Positions 43,436 to 52,339 of a stretch of 64,000 bases of DNA are shown piece after piece. The stretch is from Pseudomonas sp. GD03858 (GTDB lineage: Bacteria > Pseudomonadota > Gammaproteobacteria > Pseudomonadales > Pseudomonadaceae): assembly GCF_029840925.1 (NCBI RefSeq), contig NZ_JAOCDM010000004.1, forward strand, positions 43,689 through 107,688. The letters run 5' to 3'. Under the pieces are notes generated by a model, which did no database searches, was not told the DNA's origin, and saw nothing but the letters and a program-made list of their open reading frames with translations. The position numbers and the translations under genes are program-made. Positions within the stretch are counted from its first letter, which is position 1. Each line of letters opens with the position of its first letter.

Positions 43436-44851
43436 ATGAACCTTTTGCGTAGAAAACCCGGCAACTCGATCGCCCTGCGCCTCTCGGCCCTGTTCACCCT
43501 GGTCGCCCTGGCCGTGTTCGTGCTGATCGGCAGCGCCCTGTACCGCCAGGTCGACCGCAGTCTCGACCTGCTGCCCGAGGCCGAGCTGGACGCGCGCTTC
43601 AGCGTGCTCGAGTCCACCCTCAACCGCTACGGCACCGCCGAGCACTGGGCCAAGATCAACAACAAGCTCAACCTGCTGGGCGAGGAAGACCGGCGCATCC
43701 GCTTCTGGGTGGTGAGTGGCGACCCGGCCTTCGAATACGGGAAGCCGAGCGAGCAGATCCGCGCCTTCGCCAACGGCGCGCAGGGCATGCGTGAGCTGCG
43801 CCTGGCCGCAAGCCCCTACCCGTACAAGGTACTGGTCAGCGAACTGCCGGCCCTCGGCAGCCGCCCGCCGCTGCGCTTTCTGATCGGCATCGACACCGAA
43901 ACCTTCTGGCAGGCCCAGCACAGCCTGCTGGTGGCCATCGTCGGCCTGGCCGTGCTGGGCGTGCTGCTGGCCTCGCTGCTCAGCTACTGGGTCGCGCGCA
44001 TCGGCCTCAAGCCGCTGCAAGCGCTCTCCGACGAAGCCCAGACCCTCGCCCCGCCACGCCTGGACGGGCGCCTGCAGACCCACGACCTGCCGCCGGAGCT
44101 GGCGCAGTTCGCCGGCGCCTTCAACGCCGCCCTCGACCGGGTCAGCCAGGCCTATACACAGCTCGAAGCGTTCAATGCCGACGTCGCCCACGAACTGCGC
44201 TCGCCGCTGACCAACCTGATCGGCCAGACCCAGGTCGCGCTGACCCGTGGCCGCAGCGCCGAGCACTACTTCGAAGTGCTGCAATCGAACCTCGAGGAAC
44301 TGGAGCGCCTGCGCAGCATCATCAACGACATGCTGTTCCTGGCCAGCGCCGACCAGGGCAGCAAGGCCACGGCCCTGAGCCACGCCTCGCTGGCCGAGGA
44401 AGTGGCCACCACCCTGGACTACCTCGACTACATCCTCGAGGACGCCCAGGTCAGCGTCAGCGTCAGCGGCGACGCCCAGGCGCGCATCGAAAAGGCCCAA
44501 CTGCGCCGGGCGCTGATCAACCTGCTGAACAACGCCGTGCAGCACACCGCGCCGCAGCAGGTGATCCGGGTGCGCATCGAGGCGGATGCGGAACAGGTCA
44601 GCATCGCCGTGAGCAACCCGGGGCCGGCGATCGCCGAAGAGCACCTGCCACTGCTGTTCGAGCGCTTCTATCGCGTGGATGCCGCCCGCACCAACAGTGG
44701 CGCGGGCAACCACGGATTGGGGCTGGCGATCGTCAAGGCCATCGCCCTGATGCATGGCGGCAATGTCTTCGTGCATAGCGAGGCCGGTGCCAACACCTTC
44801 GGCATCAGCCTGCCAAGCGCTCAACTACAAGGGTTTGCGGTAAAAGTCTAA
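43436..44851 (+). CDS. Heavy-metal-type sensor histidine kinase (CusS/CopS-like)
   Basis: 471 residues: first membrane helix about 15-35, a periplasmic sensor of ~125 residues (36-162), second helix about 163-185, HAMP (about 186-238), a DHp domain with phosphorylated His252 in NADVAHELRSPLTNLIGQ, and a HATPase domain (about 350-465; NLLNNAVQHT, then GLGLAIVKAIALMHGG). The subgroup is that of heavy-metal sensor kinases. The first ~80 residues of the sensor are acidic. The ATG at 43436 lies only 10 bases after a REP pair, so its expression relative to the regulator may be reduced. Confidence 0.92.
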   Translation: MNLLRRKPGNSIALRLSALFTLVALAVFVLIGSALYRQVDRSLDLLPEAELDARFSVLESTLNRYGTAEHWAKINNKLNLLGEEDRRIRFWVVSGDPAFEYGKPSEQIRAFANGAQGMRELRLAASPYPYKVLVSELPALGSRPPLRFLIGIDTETFWQAQHSLLVAIVGLAVLGVLLASLLSYWVARIGLKPLQALSDEAQTLAPPRLDGRLQTHDLPPELAQFAGAFNAALDRVSQAYTQLEAFNADVAHELRSPLTNLIGQTQVALTRGRSAEHYFEVLQSNLEELERLRSIINDMLFLASADQGSKATALSHASLAEEVATTLDYLDYILEDAQVSVSVSGDAQARIEKAQLRRALINLLNNAVQHTAPQQVIRVRIEADAEQVSIAVSNPGPAIAEEHLPLLFERFYRVDAARTNSGAGNHGLGLAIVKAIALMHGGNVFVHSEAGANTFGISLPSAQLQGFAVKV

Positions 44852-44981
44852 GGATTTGCGCGGCAATAATTACCTTTTTCGCAAGAGTGCTTATCCGAAC
44901 AGGCTCTGTTTCGCCGGTGTCGACAGGACTAACTTTAGCCCTGTCTCCACTCACACTTGCATCGCAAGAAGGTTGCATCAA

Positions 44982-45206
44982 ATGTCCAACAGTATGGGTA
45001 TTGCCAGCGTCTTCGTCCTGTCTTCCCTGTTGTTGTCGCCCCTGGCCATGGCAGAAGAATCCCCGGCCTTCGTCGCCCGTAACGCCGAACTCTCCACCGT
45101 GCATCAGGAGGCTCGCGAAGCCTATGCCGGGCAACGCAGCGATACGGTGAAAGACGTACAGCAGACTGCTTCCAAGGTTTCCAGCGACGGCAATGCCGAC
45201 AGTTGA
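44982..45206 (+). CDS. Small exported protein of unknown function
   Basis: 74 residues with a signal peptide (MSNSMGIASVFVLSSLLLSPLAMA) and a short, polar, helical mature part (EESPAFVARNAELSTVHQEAREAYAGQRSDTVKDVQQTASK). I chose ATG 44982 with a GAAGG site upstream. It is followed at 75 bases by a strong terminator. Its place after the two-component genes suggests a possible accessory role, but a 130-bp gap may hold its own promoter. No family recognised. Confidence 0.65.
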   Translation: MSNSMGIASVFVLSSLLLSPLAMAEESPAFVARNAELSTVHQEAREAYAGQRSDTVKDVQQTASKVSSDGNADS

Positions 45207-45280
45207 TCGGCGCCTCGCGCTTCTCAGTTTTCCCTTGGCTACACCATGGGCACTGCCCGTGACGATATGTTAGCCTTTCA

Positions 45281-45308
45281 AAGCCGCTGCCCATCAGCGG
45301 CTTTTTTT
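45281..45308 (+). terminator. Intrinsic terminator
   Basis: AAGCCGCTG-CCCAT-CAGCGGCTT is followed by a run of Ts to 45308. It ends the unit containing the small exported protein. Confidence 0.9.
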
Positions 45309-45409
45309 ATGTGTCGAAAATATCAGCCAGGCTGTTACGTCTCTAATAAGAAACTTGCAGACACGACAATAAAAACTGCCCCACCGCTTGACCAAAGGAG
45401 TTTGTACCG

Positions 45410-46735
45410 GTGCCTTTCGCGTTTCGTTTCACCCCGCTGTTCGTTGCATTGGCCGCAACGATGCCCGTCGCCGCACAGGCCGATGAAGACCTGGCTGATG
45501 GCTTCATCGAAGGTTCCACGCTGAACCTGCATTTTCGCAACGCCTACTTCAACCGCAACGAGAAGAACCACGACAACAACGACAAGCGCGAGTGGGGCCA
45601 AGGGGCCGTGGCGCGCTTCGAGTCCGGCTACACCCCGGGCGTGATCGGCTTCGGTCTGGACGCCCACGCCATGGTCGGCCTGAAGCTGGACGGCGGAGCC
45701 GGCCACGCCGGAACCTCGATCCTGCCGAACCACGTCAAGGACGATGGCAGCCAGGGCGCGGCGCCGCACTCGTTCTCCACCGCCGGCGGCGCGATCAAGC
45801 TCAAAGGCTTCGACACCGAGCTCAAGGCCGGTGACCTGTTCCTCACCAACCCGGTGATCGCCGGTGGCGAGACACGCATGCTGCCGCAGACCTTCCGTGG
45901 CTTCGCGGTGACCAACAACAGCATCGACGGGCTGATGCTCGAAGGCGGCAAGGTCAGCTTCACCAAGCCGTACAACCAGAGCGGCCATCGCCGCATCAAC
46001 ACCTACTACAGCAACCAGACACCGGACCAGGACAGCCAGAACCTGAGCTGGGCTGGCGCTTCCTGGAGCGGTACCGAGAACATCACCGCCAATGTCTATG
46101 CCGCCGAGCTCAAGGACATCTGGAACCAGTACTACGCCGACTTCGACTACACCTACGCGGTCAACGACCTGGTCAGCCTCAATCCGGGCGTGCACTTCTA
46201 TCACACCCAGGACACCGGCGAATCGAAGCTGGGCAGCATCGACAACAACACCTGGAGCGTGCACTTCACCGTGGCCGCCGGTTACCACAGCGTCACCGCC
46301 GCCTACCAGCGGGTCAACGGCAACACGCCGTTCGACTACATCAACCTGGGTGACAGCATCTACCTGGACAACTCGCGCATGTACTCGGACTTCAACGCGC
46401 CGAACGAGCGCTCGTGGAAGCTGCAGTACGACTACGACTTCGCCGGCCTCGGCGTGCCGGGCCTGACCTCGTCGCTGTCGTATTCGCGCGGCAAGGCCGA
46501 CCTGACCAAGGCCAGCCAGGACACCCAGTTCTATGATTTCTACAATCCCGAGGGCAAGAACGCCCGGCACTGGGAGCGCGACTTCGACCTGAAGTACGTG
46601 TTCCAGGAAGGCCAGCTCAAGGACCTGTCGGTGCTGCTGCGCTATGCCACGCACCGGGCCAACGCGGCGTACTCGGACGCGGCGGACAACGACGAATTCC
46701 GCGTGATCGTGGATTACCCGCTGAACGTGTTCTGA
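45410..46735 (+). CDS. OprD-family outer-membrane porin
   Basis: A 441-residue precursor with a signal peptide (about 1-24, ending VAAQA). The OprD-type mature N-terminus [19 protein letters not shown] is followed by alternating amphipathic strands typical of the 18-stranded substrate-specific porins, and the end YPLNVF closes with Phe. The family takes up basic amino acids, small carboxylates or aromatics; the specific substrate cannot be read here. The start is GTG 45410, with AAAGGAG about ten bases upstream. It is a separate unit between a terminator and a composite REP element. Confidence 0.92.
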   Translation: MPFAFRFTPLFVALAATMPVAAQADEDLADGFIEGSTLNLHFRNAYFNRNEKNHDNNDKREWGQGAVARFESGYTPGVIGFGLDAHAMVGLKLDGGAGHAGTSILPNHVKDDGSQGAAPHSFSTAGGAIKLKGFDTELKAGDLFLTNPVIAGGETRMLPQTFRGFAVTNNSIDGLMLEGGKVSFTKPYNQSGHRRINTYYSNQTPDQDSQNLSWAGASWSGTENITANVYAAELKDIWNQYYADFDYTYAVNDLVSLNPGVHFYHTQDTGESKLGSIDNNTWSVHFTVAAGYHSVTAAYQRVNGNTPFDYINLGDSIYLDNSRMYSDFNAPNERSWKLQYDYDFAGLGVPGLTSSLSYSRGKADLTKASQDTQFYDFYNPEGKNARHWERDFDLKYVFQEGQLKDLSVLLRYATHRANAAYSDAADNDEFRVIVDYPLNVF

Positions 46736-47097
46736 TCCGCAAGCCCGCTTCCACAGGCACTGCACAGTGTCCTGTGGAAGCGGGTTTGCCCGCGAGGCCG
46801 ACACCGTGGTGGATGGCACGGGCTTCGCCCGTGTTCGAGGCGGTTCGGCGTCCCGACAAGCCCGCTCCCACAGGGATCGCGCCAGATTCTAAAAATTGAG
46901 CAAGACAGTTGCTCCCACACGGATCGCGCCAGATCGAGACATCCGAGCAGGACAGTTGCTCGCGCAGGCCCCTGCTGAAGCATTTCCGTCGGGCGAAACA
47001 GCTTTGATCTTGTCCGACAATCCCCCTCTTGCCTAAAATACCGCCGCCGCTTTTTGGCCCACTCCCCATGGATCCCGGGGCTTATGCAGTAGCGAGC
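46736..47097. other. Intergenic region with composite REP element
   Basis: It begins with a CCCGCTTCCACAGG/CCTGTGGAAGCGGG hairpin (46744-46783) that may end the porin transcript, continues into composite element copy B, and ends with about 125 bp that should contain the cyclase gene's promoter. No gene seen. Confidence 0.65.
46771..46970 (+). repeat. Composite REP element, copy B
   Basis: Same order as copies A and C: REP, GGCACGGGCTTCGCCCGTG hairpin, inverted REP, then the tail beginning GCGCCAGATTCTAAAAATTG. Here the tail is followed by a second, diverged tail (from about 46921: GGATCGCGCCAGATCGAGAC and on to GACAGTTGCTC), so the tail module can be tandemly repeated. Confidence 0.82.
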
Positions 47098-48600
47098 ATG
47101 ACGTTGCCCACCCGATCACCACGATCCGCCCTGTACAAGTCGCACCCCGAGCTGGTCCTCAACCTGGGCAGCTGCCTCGCCGTGCTCGCCATTGTTGCCA
47201 TCGTCAGCTACCTGCTGGCCCGTGAGCGCGACAGTGTCGAGCAGTCGGCCATGCGTTCGTCGAGCAACATCGTGCAACTGATCGAAAGCGACATCCTGCG
47301 CAACGTCGAGCTCTACGACCAGTCACTCAAGGGCCTGATCTGGGCCGTGCAGCATCCCGAACTGCTCAACGTGCCGAGCAAGCTGCGCCAACAGATCCTG
47401 TTCAACCAGGCCTTCTCCGCCCCCGTGCGCGGCGACATCCTCTGGCTCGACGCCAAGGGCGATGTGCTCGGTGACTCCACCAGCGCGGTGCCGCGCCAGG
47501 CCAACTTCGCCGACACGGTGCCATTCCAGACCCATCGCGAACACCCCGGCCTGGGCCTGCTGATCAGCCCGCCATTCAAGGCGCGGCTGGGCAATCTGGA
47601 CTGGTGCATCAGCTTCAGCCGGCGCATCTCCGACGCCAACGGCGAATTCCAGGGGCTGGCCGCCGGCGCCTTGCGCCTGTCCTATTTCAACGAGCTGTTC
47701 CAGCGCCTGGACATCGGCGTGGACAGCAGCATCAACCTGCTCAACACCAACGGCCAACTGCTGGCCCGTCAGCCGACCCGTGCGCAGGATCCGTTGATCG
47801 GGACCAGCTACAGCGAACGCCCCAATTTCCAGCGCATCCTCATCGAGCGCAGCGGCAGCTTCACCGCCACGTCCATGACTACGGGCGGCCAGCGCATGTA
47901 CACCTTCGCCCGAGTCGCCGACCTGCCGCTGATCGTGCTGGTGGTGCACTCGGCCGACGAGGTGTTCCAGTCGTGGCGGCGCACGGCGATCCTGGTCAGC
48001 GTCGCCACTGGCGTGCTGTGCATCGGCATTCTCTGGCTCACCTTGTTGCTGGGCCGTGAGCTGCGCCGCCGCCACGATGCCGAGCAAGGCCTGGCGGCCT
48101 TGGCGGCGACCGACAGCCTCACCGGGCTGGCCAATCGGCGCCGCCTGGACCAGGTGCTGCGCCAGGAGTGGGCGCGCGCGCAGCGCAACCGCAAGCCGCT
48201 GGCGGTGCTGATGGTGGATGTGGATCATTTCAAGGCATTCAACCAGCGCCATGGCCATGCCGGTGGCGACCATGTGCTGCGCGAGGTGGCCACGACCCTG
48301 GCGCTGTGCACCCGCCGCCCGGCGGACCTGGCGGCACGCTACGGTGGGGAGGAGTTCCAGGTGGTATTGCCGGAGACCGAGCTGGCCGGCGCCCTACTGC
48401 TGGCCGAGCGCATTCGCGCCAGCGTCGAGGCGATGCCGCCGTTCGGCGATGACCAGCGTTCGGTGACCGTCAGCGTCGGCATCGGCCTGCATGTTCCCGG
48501 GATGCAGCAGGACTTGACGGCCCTGCTGGGCGACGCCGACGAAGCCTTGTACCGGGCCAAGGCCAATGGGCGAAACCGGGTGGAAGGGCCTCAGGGCTAG
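47098..48600 (+). CDS. Membrane-bound diguanylate cyclase with periplasmic sensor
   Basis: 500 residues from ATG 47098 (an ATG at 47068 would add 10). First membrane helix about 23-43, a periplasmic PDC/dCache-type sensor (about 45-285), second helix about 290-315, then a GGDEF domain. The active-site loop is GGEEF (416-420), which is a functional variant, and an inhibitory I-site RPAD lies five residues before it. It should make cyclic di-GMP and be subject to product inhibition. ATDSLTGLANRRRLDQVL and VDVDHFKAFNQRHGHAGGD are intact metal and GTP-binding motifs. The signal sensed is unknown. Confidence 0.9.
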   Translation: MTLPTRSPRSALYKSHPELVLNLGSCLAVLAIVAIVSYLLARERDSVEQSAMRSSSNIVQLIESDILRNVELYDQSLKGLIWAVQHPELLNVPSKLRQQILFNQAFSAPVRGDILWLDAKGDVLGDSTSAVPRQANFADTVPFQTHREHPGLGLLISPPFKARLGNLDWCISFSRRISDANGEFQGLAAGALRLSYFNELFQRLDIGVDSSINLLNTNGQLLARQPTRAQDPLIGTSYSERPNFQRILIERSGSFTATSMTTGGQRMYTFARVADLPLIVLVVHSADEVFQSWRRTAILVSVATGVLCIGILWLTLLLGRELRRRHDAEQGLAALAATDSLTGLANRRRLDQVLRQEWARAQRNRKPLAVLMVDVDHFKAFNQRHGHAGGDHVLREVATTLALCTRRPADLAARYGGEEFQVVLPETELAGALLLAERIRASVEAMPPFGDDQRSVTVSVGIGLHVPGMQQDLTALLGDADEALYRAKANGRNRVEGPQG

Positions 48601-48618
48601 GGGCCGCAGAACGGCCCC
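48600..48618. terminator. Hairpin between convergent genes
   Basis: GGGGCCG-CAGAA-CGGCCCC followed by AAAA lies between the cyclase stop and the convergent DUF2383 gene stop. It has a good stem but no proper U-run on the plus strand. Confidence 0.5.
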
Positions 48619-48625
48619 AAAAGTA

Positions 48626-49102
48626 TCAAGACCGAGCCCGCGCCGCGTTACGCAGCGCCTTCACCTGGTCATGATTGCGCTGCACGCCCTGCAGCTGTTT
48701 CTCCACCAGCGCATAGCTCTGGTCATTGGCGGAGCGCCCCAGCTTGACCAGCTTCTCGCGCGCTTCCTTGTAGGCTTTCAGGGCATGGTCCTCGCCGCGC
48801 TCGACTTCGTTGAGCACCGCTTCCTCATCCTTGCCGGTGACCATCGACTTGAGGTTCACCCAGCCACGATGCAGGTCACCGCTGATGCTGGTGCTGGTTT
48901 CCGGATCGCCGCCCAAACGACGCACTTCGCTCTGCAACTCGGCCGCGGCGCTGGCGCACTCACCGGCACGCTGCGCGAAGAAAGCCTTGAGTTCAGGGTT
49001 CTTGACATCCTCGGCGGAGGTCTTGAAACCTTTCTCGCCATCCTTGCTGTACTCGATCAGGTCGTTGAGCACATCGATCGTGTCTTTGTTGGGATTGCTC
49101 AT
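48626..49102 (-). CDS. PA2169-family four-helix-bundle protein (DUF2383)
   Basis: 158 residues, soluble and helical: DTIDVLNDLIEYSKDGEKGFKTSAEDV...LKAFFAQRAGECASAAAELQSEVRRLGG...NLKSMVTGKDEEAVLNEVERGEDHALKAYKEA. This is the ferritin-like DUF2383/PA2169 pattern. Members are stress- and stationary-phase-associated in Pseudomonas, and their biochemical role is not settled. The start is ATG 49102 with AAGGAG eight bases upstream. It is convergent with the cyclase gene. Confidence 0.87.
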   Translation of the reverse strand: MSNPNKDTIDVLNDLIEYSKDGEKGFKTSAEDVKNPELKAFFAQRAGECASAAAELQSEVRRLGGDPETSTSISGDLHRGWVNLKSMVTGKDEEAVLNEVERGEDHALKAYKEAREKLVKLGRSANDQSYALVEKQLQGVQRNHDQVKALRNAARARS

Positions 49103-49304
49103 GGCAACTACTCCTTGGCAGGTGGAAGTCACCTTTACCCGAGCAGGCTTCATGCCAGGCCGAAATCTAAAAAATAATCCAATTAAATCAACAACTTCTA
49201 TTTATATAGAAACTCTGGGAAACGGCGTTCTGCATGATCGGCGCTTGGGTCGTCGTGCAGTTTGCAGTATGGTCCGCGCATCACCCGCCACAGGCCACCA
49301 CCTG

Positions 49305-49526
49305 ATGAAGCCCGAATCCCTGCAACTGCTGGTTACCCGCACCATGCCCTTCGGCAAGTACCAGGGGCGAATCATCGCCGACCTGCCCGGCGACTACCTG
49401 GCATGGTTCGCGCGCAAGGGGTTTCCGCCCGGAGAGCTGGGCGGGTTGCTGGCGTTGATGCACGAGATCGACCACAACGGGCTGGGCGATCTGTTGAAAC
49501 CGTTGCGGGGCAAGACGCGGGGGTGA
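49305..49526 (+). CDS. DUF3820 family protein
   Basis: 73 residues with the compact pattern TRTMPFGKYQGRIIADLPGDYLAWFARKGFPPGELGGLLALMHEIDHNGL. This is characteristic of DUF3820, which databases label a putative quorum-sensing-regulated virulence factor; the label rests on expression, not mechanism. ATG 49305 is preferred; a start 36 bases upstream is possible. A REP pair follows. Confidence 0.83.
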   Translation: MKPESLQLLVTRTMPFGKYQGRIIADLPGDYLAWFARKGFPPGELGGLLALMHEIDHNGLGDLLKPLRGKTRG

Positions 49527-49530
49527 CGGC

Positions 49531-49653
49531 CCTCTGTAGGAGCGGCCTTGTGTCGCGATCGGGCCGCAAAGCGGCCCCTGGATTTCAGCGTTCATGCAAC
49601 AATCGCCGGGGCCGCTTCGCGCCCCTTTCGCGACACAAGGCCGCTCCTACAGG
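49531..49653. repeat. REP pair between convergent genes
   Basis: TGTAGGAGCGGCCTTGTGTC at the left and GACACAAGGCCGCTCCTACA at the right, with CGGGCCGCAAAGCGGCCC between. It lies between the DUF3820 gene and the end of fruA. Confidence 0.82.
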
Positions 49654-49670
49654 AATTGCGCAGGGCCGGG

Positions 49671-51392
49671 TTACCCCTTGGCCGGCGCCACCACCAGCTC
49701 GACCTGCTCGCTCTTCTTGATCACGGCATACACCACCGCCGTCACCAGGCTCCCCGCCACGATCGCCAGCAGGTACAACAGCGCATGGTTGATCGCATTG
49801 GGGATCAGCAGCACGAACAGCCCGCCATGGGGCGCCATCAGCTTGCAGCCGAAATACATCGACAAGGCCCCGGTCAATGCGCCACCGGCGATGCTCGCCG
49901 GAATCACCCGCAAAGGGTCCTTGGCCGCAAACGGGATCGCCCCTTCGGAGATGAAGCACAGCCCCAGCGCCAAGGCAGCCTTGCCGGCCTCGCGCTCGCT
50001 CTGGGCGAACTTGCGCCGGGCCAGGAAAGTGGCGATGCCCAGGCCGATCGGCGGCACCATGCCGGCGGCCATGGTCGCGGCCATCGGCGCATAGCTCGAC
50101 GAAGCCAGCAGCCCCACCGAGAACGCATAGGCGGCCTTGTTGATTGGCCCACCGAGGTCCACGCACATCATGCCGCCGAGCAGCAGCCCGAGCAGGATGG
50201 CGTTGGTGGTGCCCATGCTGTCGAGGAAATGGGTCAGCCCCTCGAGCATGGCGGCCACGGGCTGACCGACCACGTAGATCATCACCAGGCCGGTGAACAG
50301 GCTGGCCAGCAGTGGAATGATCAGGATCGGCTTGAGCGCGTCGAGGCTGTTGGGCAGGCGAACCCAACGGGCGATGGCCTTGGCGCTGTAGCCAGCGAGG
50401 AAGCCGGCGACGATACCACCGATGAAACCGGCGCCAAGCGTGCTGGCCAGCAGGCCGCCGATCATCCCGGGCGCCAGGCCCGGACGGTCGGCGATGGACC
50501 AGGCGATGTAGCCGGCGAGCAGCGGCACCATCAGCTTGAACGCCGCTTCGCCGCCGATCTGCATCAGCGCGGCGGGTAGCGTGCCGGGCTCCTTGTAGGC
50601 CTCGATGCCGAACACGAACGACAGGGCGATCAGCAGGCCGCCGGCCACCACCATCGGCAGCATGAACGAGACGCCGGTCAGCAGGTGCTTGTAGACGCCG
50701 GCCTTCTCGGCATTCGGCGACGCGCTGGGCGCATCCGCCGCGCTTTCCACCTTGCCCTCGGCCAGTGCCTTGTCCAGCGTGGCGCGGGCCTGCTTGAGGG
50801 CGATGCCGGTGCCGCAGCGGTAGATCCGCTTGCCGGCGAAACGCGCAGCCGGCACTTCGATATCGGCGGCCAACAGCACCACATCGGCCTCGGCGATGGC
50901 TTCGGGCGGCAACGGATTGCGCGCACCGACCGAGCCCTGGGTTTCCACGGTGAGCTGGAAGCCCATGGCCTGCGCCGCCTGCTGCAGGGCTTCGGCGGCC
51001 ATGAAGGTGTGGGCCACGCCGGTCGGGCAGGCGGTCACCGCGACGATCTTCGGCGCGCGCTGCCGTGAGGATGGCGCCGCCTCTCGCACCCGAGCCCCGG
51101 CCGCGGCTTCGTCGAGAAAGCCTTCACGGTCCGCCAGCGCCTGGGCCGGCGTGCTCTGGAACAGACGCTTGCCCGCGAAGCGCGCCAGGTCCACCGGCCC
51201 GGTGCTGACCACCAGCACCCAGTCGGCCTCCAGGATCTGTGCTGGCGTCAGGCGGCGCTCGGGGTGCTCGGCATCCTGCACCTCGACACTGGTGCTCCAG
51301 CCCCGACGCTGGGCCGCGGCGGCCAGCAGGCGGGCGCTGAGCACGCTGGATACCTGGCCGTTGGGACAGGCGGTGACAATGGCGATGTTCAT
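49671..51392 (-). CDS. fruA: PTS fructose transporter subunit IIBC
   Basis: A 573-residue permease that brings in fructose and phosphorylates it to fructose 1-phosphate. There are two EIIB-like domains in tandem: the first with Cys9 (IVTACPNG), the second with the expected phosphocysteine Cys122 (AVTACPTGVAHTF). An EIIC membrane domain with about nine to ten helices follows from about 235. Duplicated EIIB domains are usual for FruA. It is the last gene of fruBKA and overlaps fruK by one base. Confidence 0.97.
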   Translation of the reverse strand: MNIAIVTACPNGQVSSVLSARLLAAAAQRRGWSTSVEVQDAEHPERRLTPAQILEADWVLVVSTGPVDLARFAGKRLFQSTPAQALADREGFLDEAAAGARVREAAPSSRQRAPKIVAVTACPTGVAHTFMAAEALQQAAQAMGFQLTVETQGSVGARNPLPPEAIAEADVVLLAADIEVPAARFAGKRIYRCGTGIALKQARATLDKALAEGKVESAADAPSASPNAEKAGVYKHLLTGVSFMLPMVVAGGLLIALSFVFGIEAYKEPGTLPAALMQIGGEAAFKLMVPLLAGYIAWSIADRPGLAPGMIGGLLASTLGAGFIGGIVAGFLAGYSAKAIARWVRLPNSLDALKPILIIPLLASLFTGLVMIYVVGQPVAAMLEGLTHFLDSMGTTNAILLGLLLGGMMCVDLGGPINKAAYAFSVGLLASSSYAPMAATMAAGMVPPIGLGIATFLARRKFAQSEREAGKAALALGLCFISEGAIPFAAKDPLRVIPASIAGGALTGALSMYFGCKLMAPHGGLFVLLIPNAINHALLYLLAIVAGSLVTAVVYAVIKKSEQVELVVAPAKG

Positions 51393-52339
51393 CAGCAGCC
51401 CTCTTCTTGTTGTTCTGCCAGGTGCACGGCGGCTTCCAGCCGCGCCAGTTGCTCGCGATCGTGGATGCCGAAACCGACCTGAGTGACCGCCTGGGCGGCG
51501 ATGGCGGTGGCGCGGCGCAAGGTGACGGTGGGGGCTTCGGCCTGAAGCAGGCCATGGACCATGCCCGCCACCAGCGAATCACCGGCACCTACCGTGCTGG
51601 CGATGCGCACTTTCGGCGGTTGCGCGTGCAGTGCCAGGTCGGCGGCGAACCAGCTCACGCCCTGCTCGCCCTGGGACACCACCACATGCTCGATGCCGCT
51701 GGCCAGCAACCGCTGCGCGGCGGCGCGCTGGCCGACCGGGTCCTGCACGGGCAACCCGAGCACCTCGGCCAGCTCCTCGGTGTTGGGCTTGACCAGCCAG
51801 GGCGCGGCTTCCAGGCCAGCGCGCAAGGCGTCCGCGCTGCTGTCCAGGGCCACCTTCAGGCCCAGCGACTTGAGCATCAGCAGCAGCTCGCGCAACCACT
51901 CGGGGCTGATCCCCCGCGGCAGGCTGCCAGCCACCACCACGGCATCATGCCCTGGGGCCACCTGAGCCAGGCGGCGCAACAAGGTGTCGCGAGCGGCCTC
52001 GTCGACCTCGGGCCCCGGCCCATTGATATCGGTGATCTGGCCATCGGCTTCGACCAGCTTGATGTTGCTGCGGGTCTCGCCCGCCACGCGGACGAAGCAA
52101 TCGACAAACCCGCGCTGGGCGATCAGCGCCTCGAACGGCGCCAGGTTGTCGAGCCCGAGGAAACCGCCGACGGTCACCTGGTGGCCCAGATCGGCCAGCA
52201 CCTGGGCGACGTTCAGCCCCTTGCCGGCGGCATGGCTGTGCTGGGCCTGGCTGCGGTTGACCGCGCCGGGGCGCAGCCGCTCGAGGCCGATGGTGATGTC
52301 CAGCGCCGGGTTGAGGGTGAGGGTGAGGATCTTGGCCAT
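51392..52339 (-). CDS. fruK: 1-phosphofructokinase
   Basis: A 315-residue PfkB-family sugar kinase turning fructose 1-phosphate into fructose 1,6-bisphosphate. It has GKGLNVAQVLADLG near the N-terminus and the PfkB signature STVGAGDSLVAGMVHG with the catalytic Asp. ATG 52339 shares one base with the fruB stop (TGATG); an adjacent TTG is a less likely start. fruB, fruK and fruA are translationally linked. Confidence 0.97.
   Translation of the reverse strand: MAKILTLTLNPALDITIGLERLRPGAVNRSQAQHSHAAGKGLNVAQVLADLGHQVTVGGFLGLDNLAPFEALIAQRGFVDCFVRVAGETRSNIKLVEADGQITDINGPGPEVDEAARDTLLRRLAQVAPGHDAVVVAGSLPRGISPEWLRELLLMLKSLGLKVALDSSADALRAGLEAAPWLVKPNTEELAEVLGLPVQDPVGQRAAAQRLLASGIEHVVVSQGEQGVSWFAADLALHAQPPKVRIASTVGAGDSLVAGMVHGLLQAEAPTVTLRRATAIAAQAVTQVGFGIHDREQLARLEAAVHLAEQQEEGC

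Noticed and set aside
41249..44824. 1,191-codon minus-strand frame opposite the RND transporter and two-component genes
   Set aside because: It is antisense to well-conserved genes, has a His/Gln/Gly-rich low-complexity product, and crosses three real genes and a REP pair.
46617..47069. Minus-strand gene overlapping the end of the porin gene
   Set aside because: Its sequence is the translation of composite REP copy B and of the antisense strand of the porin gene.
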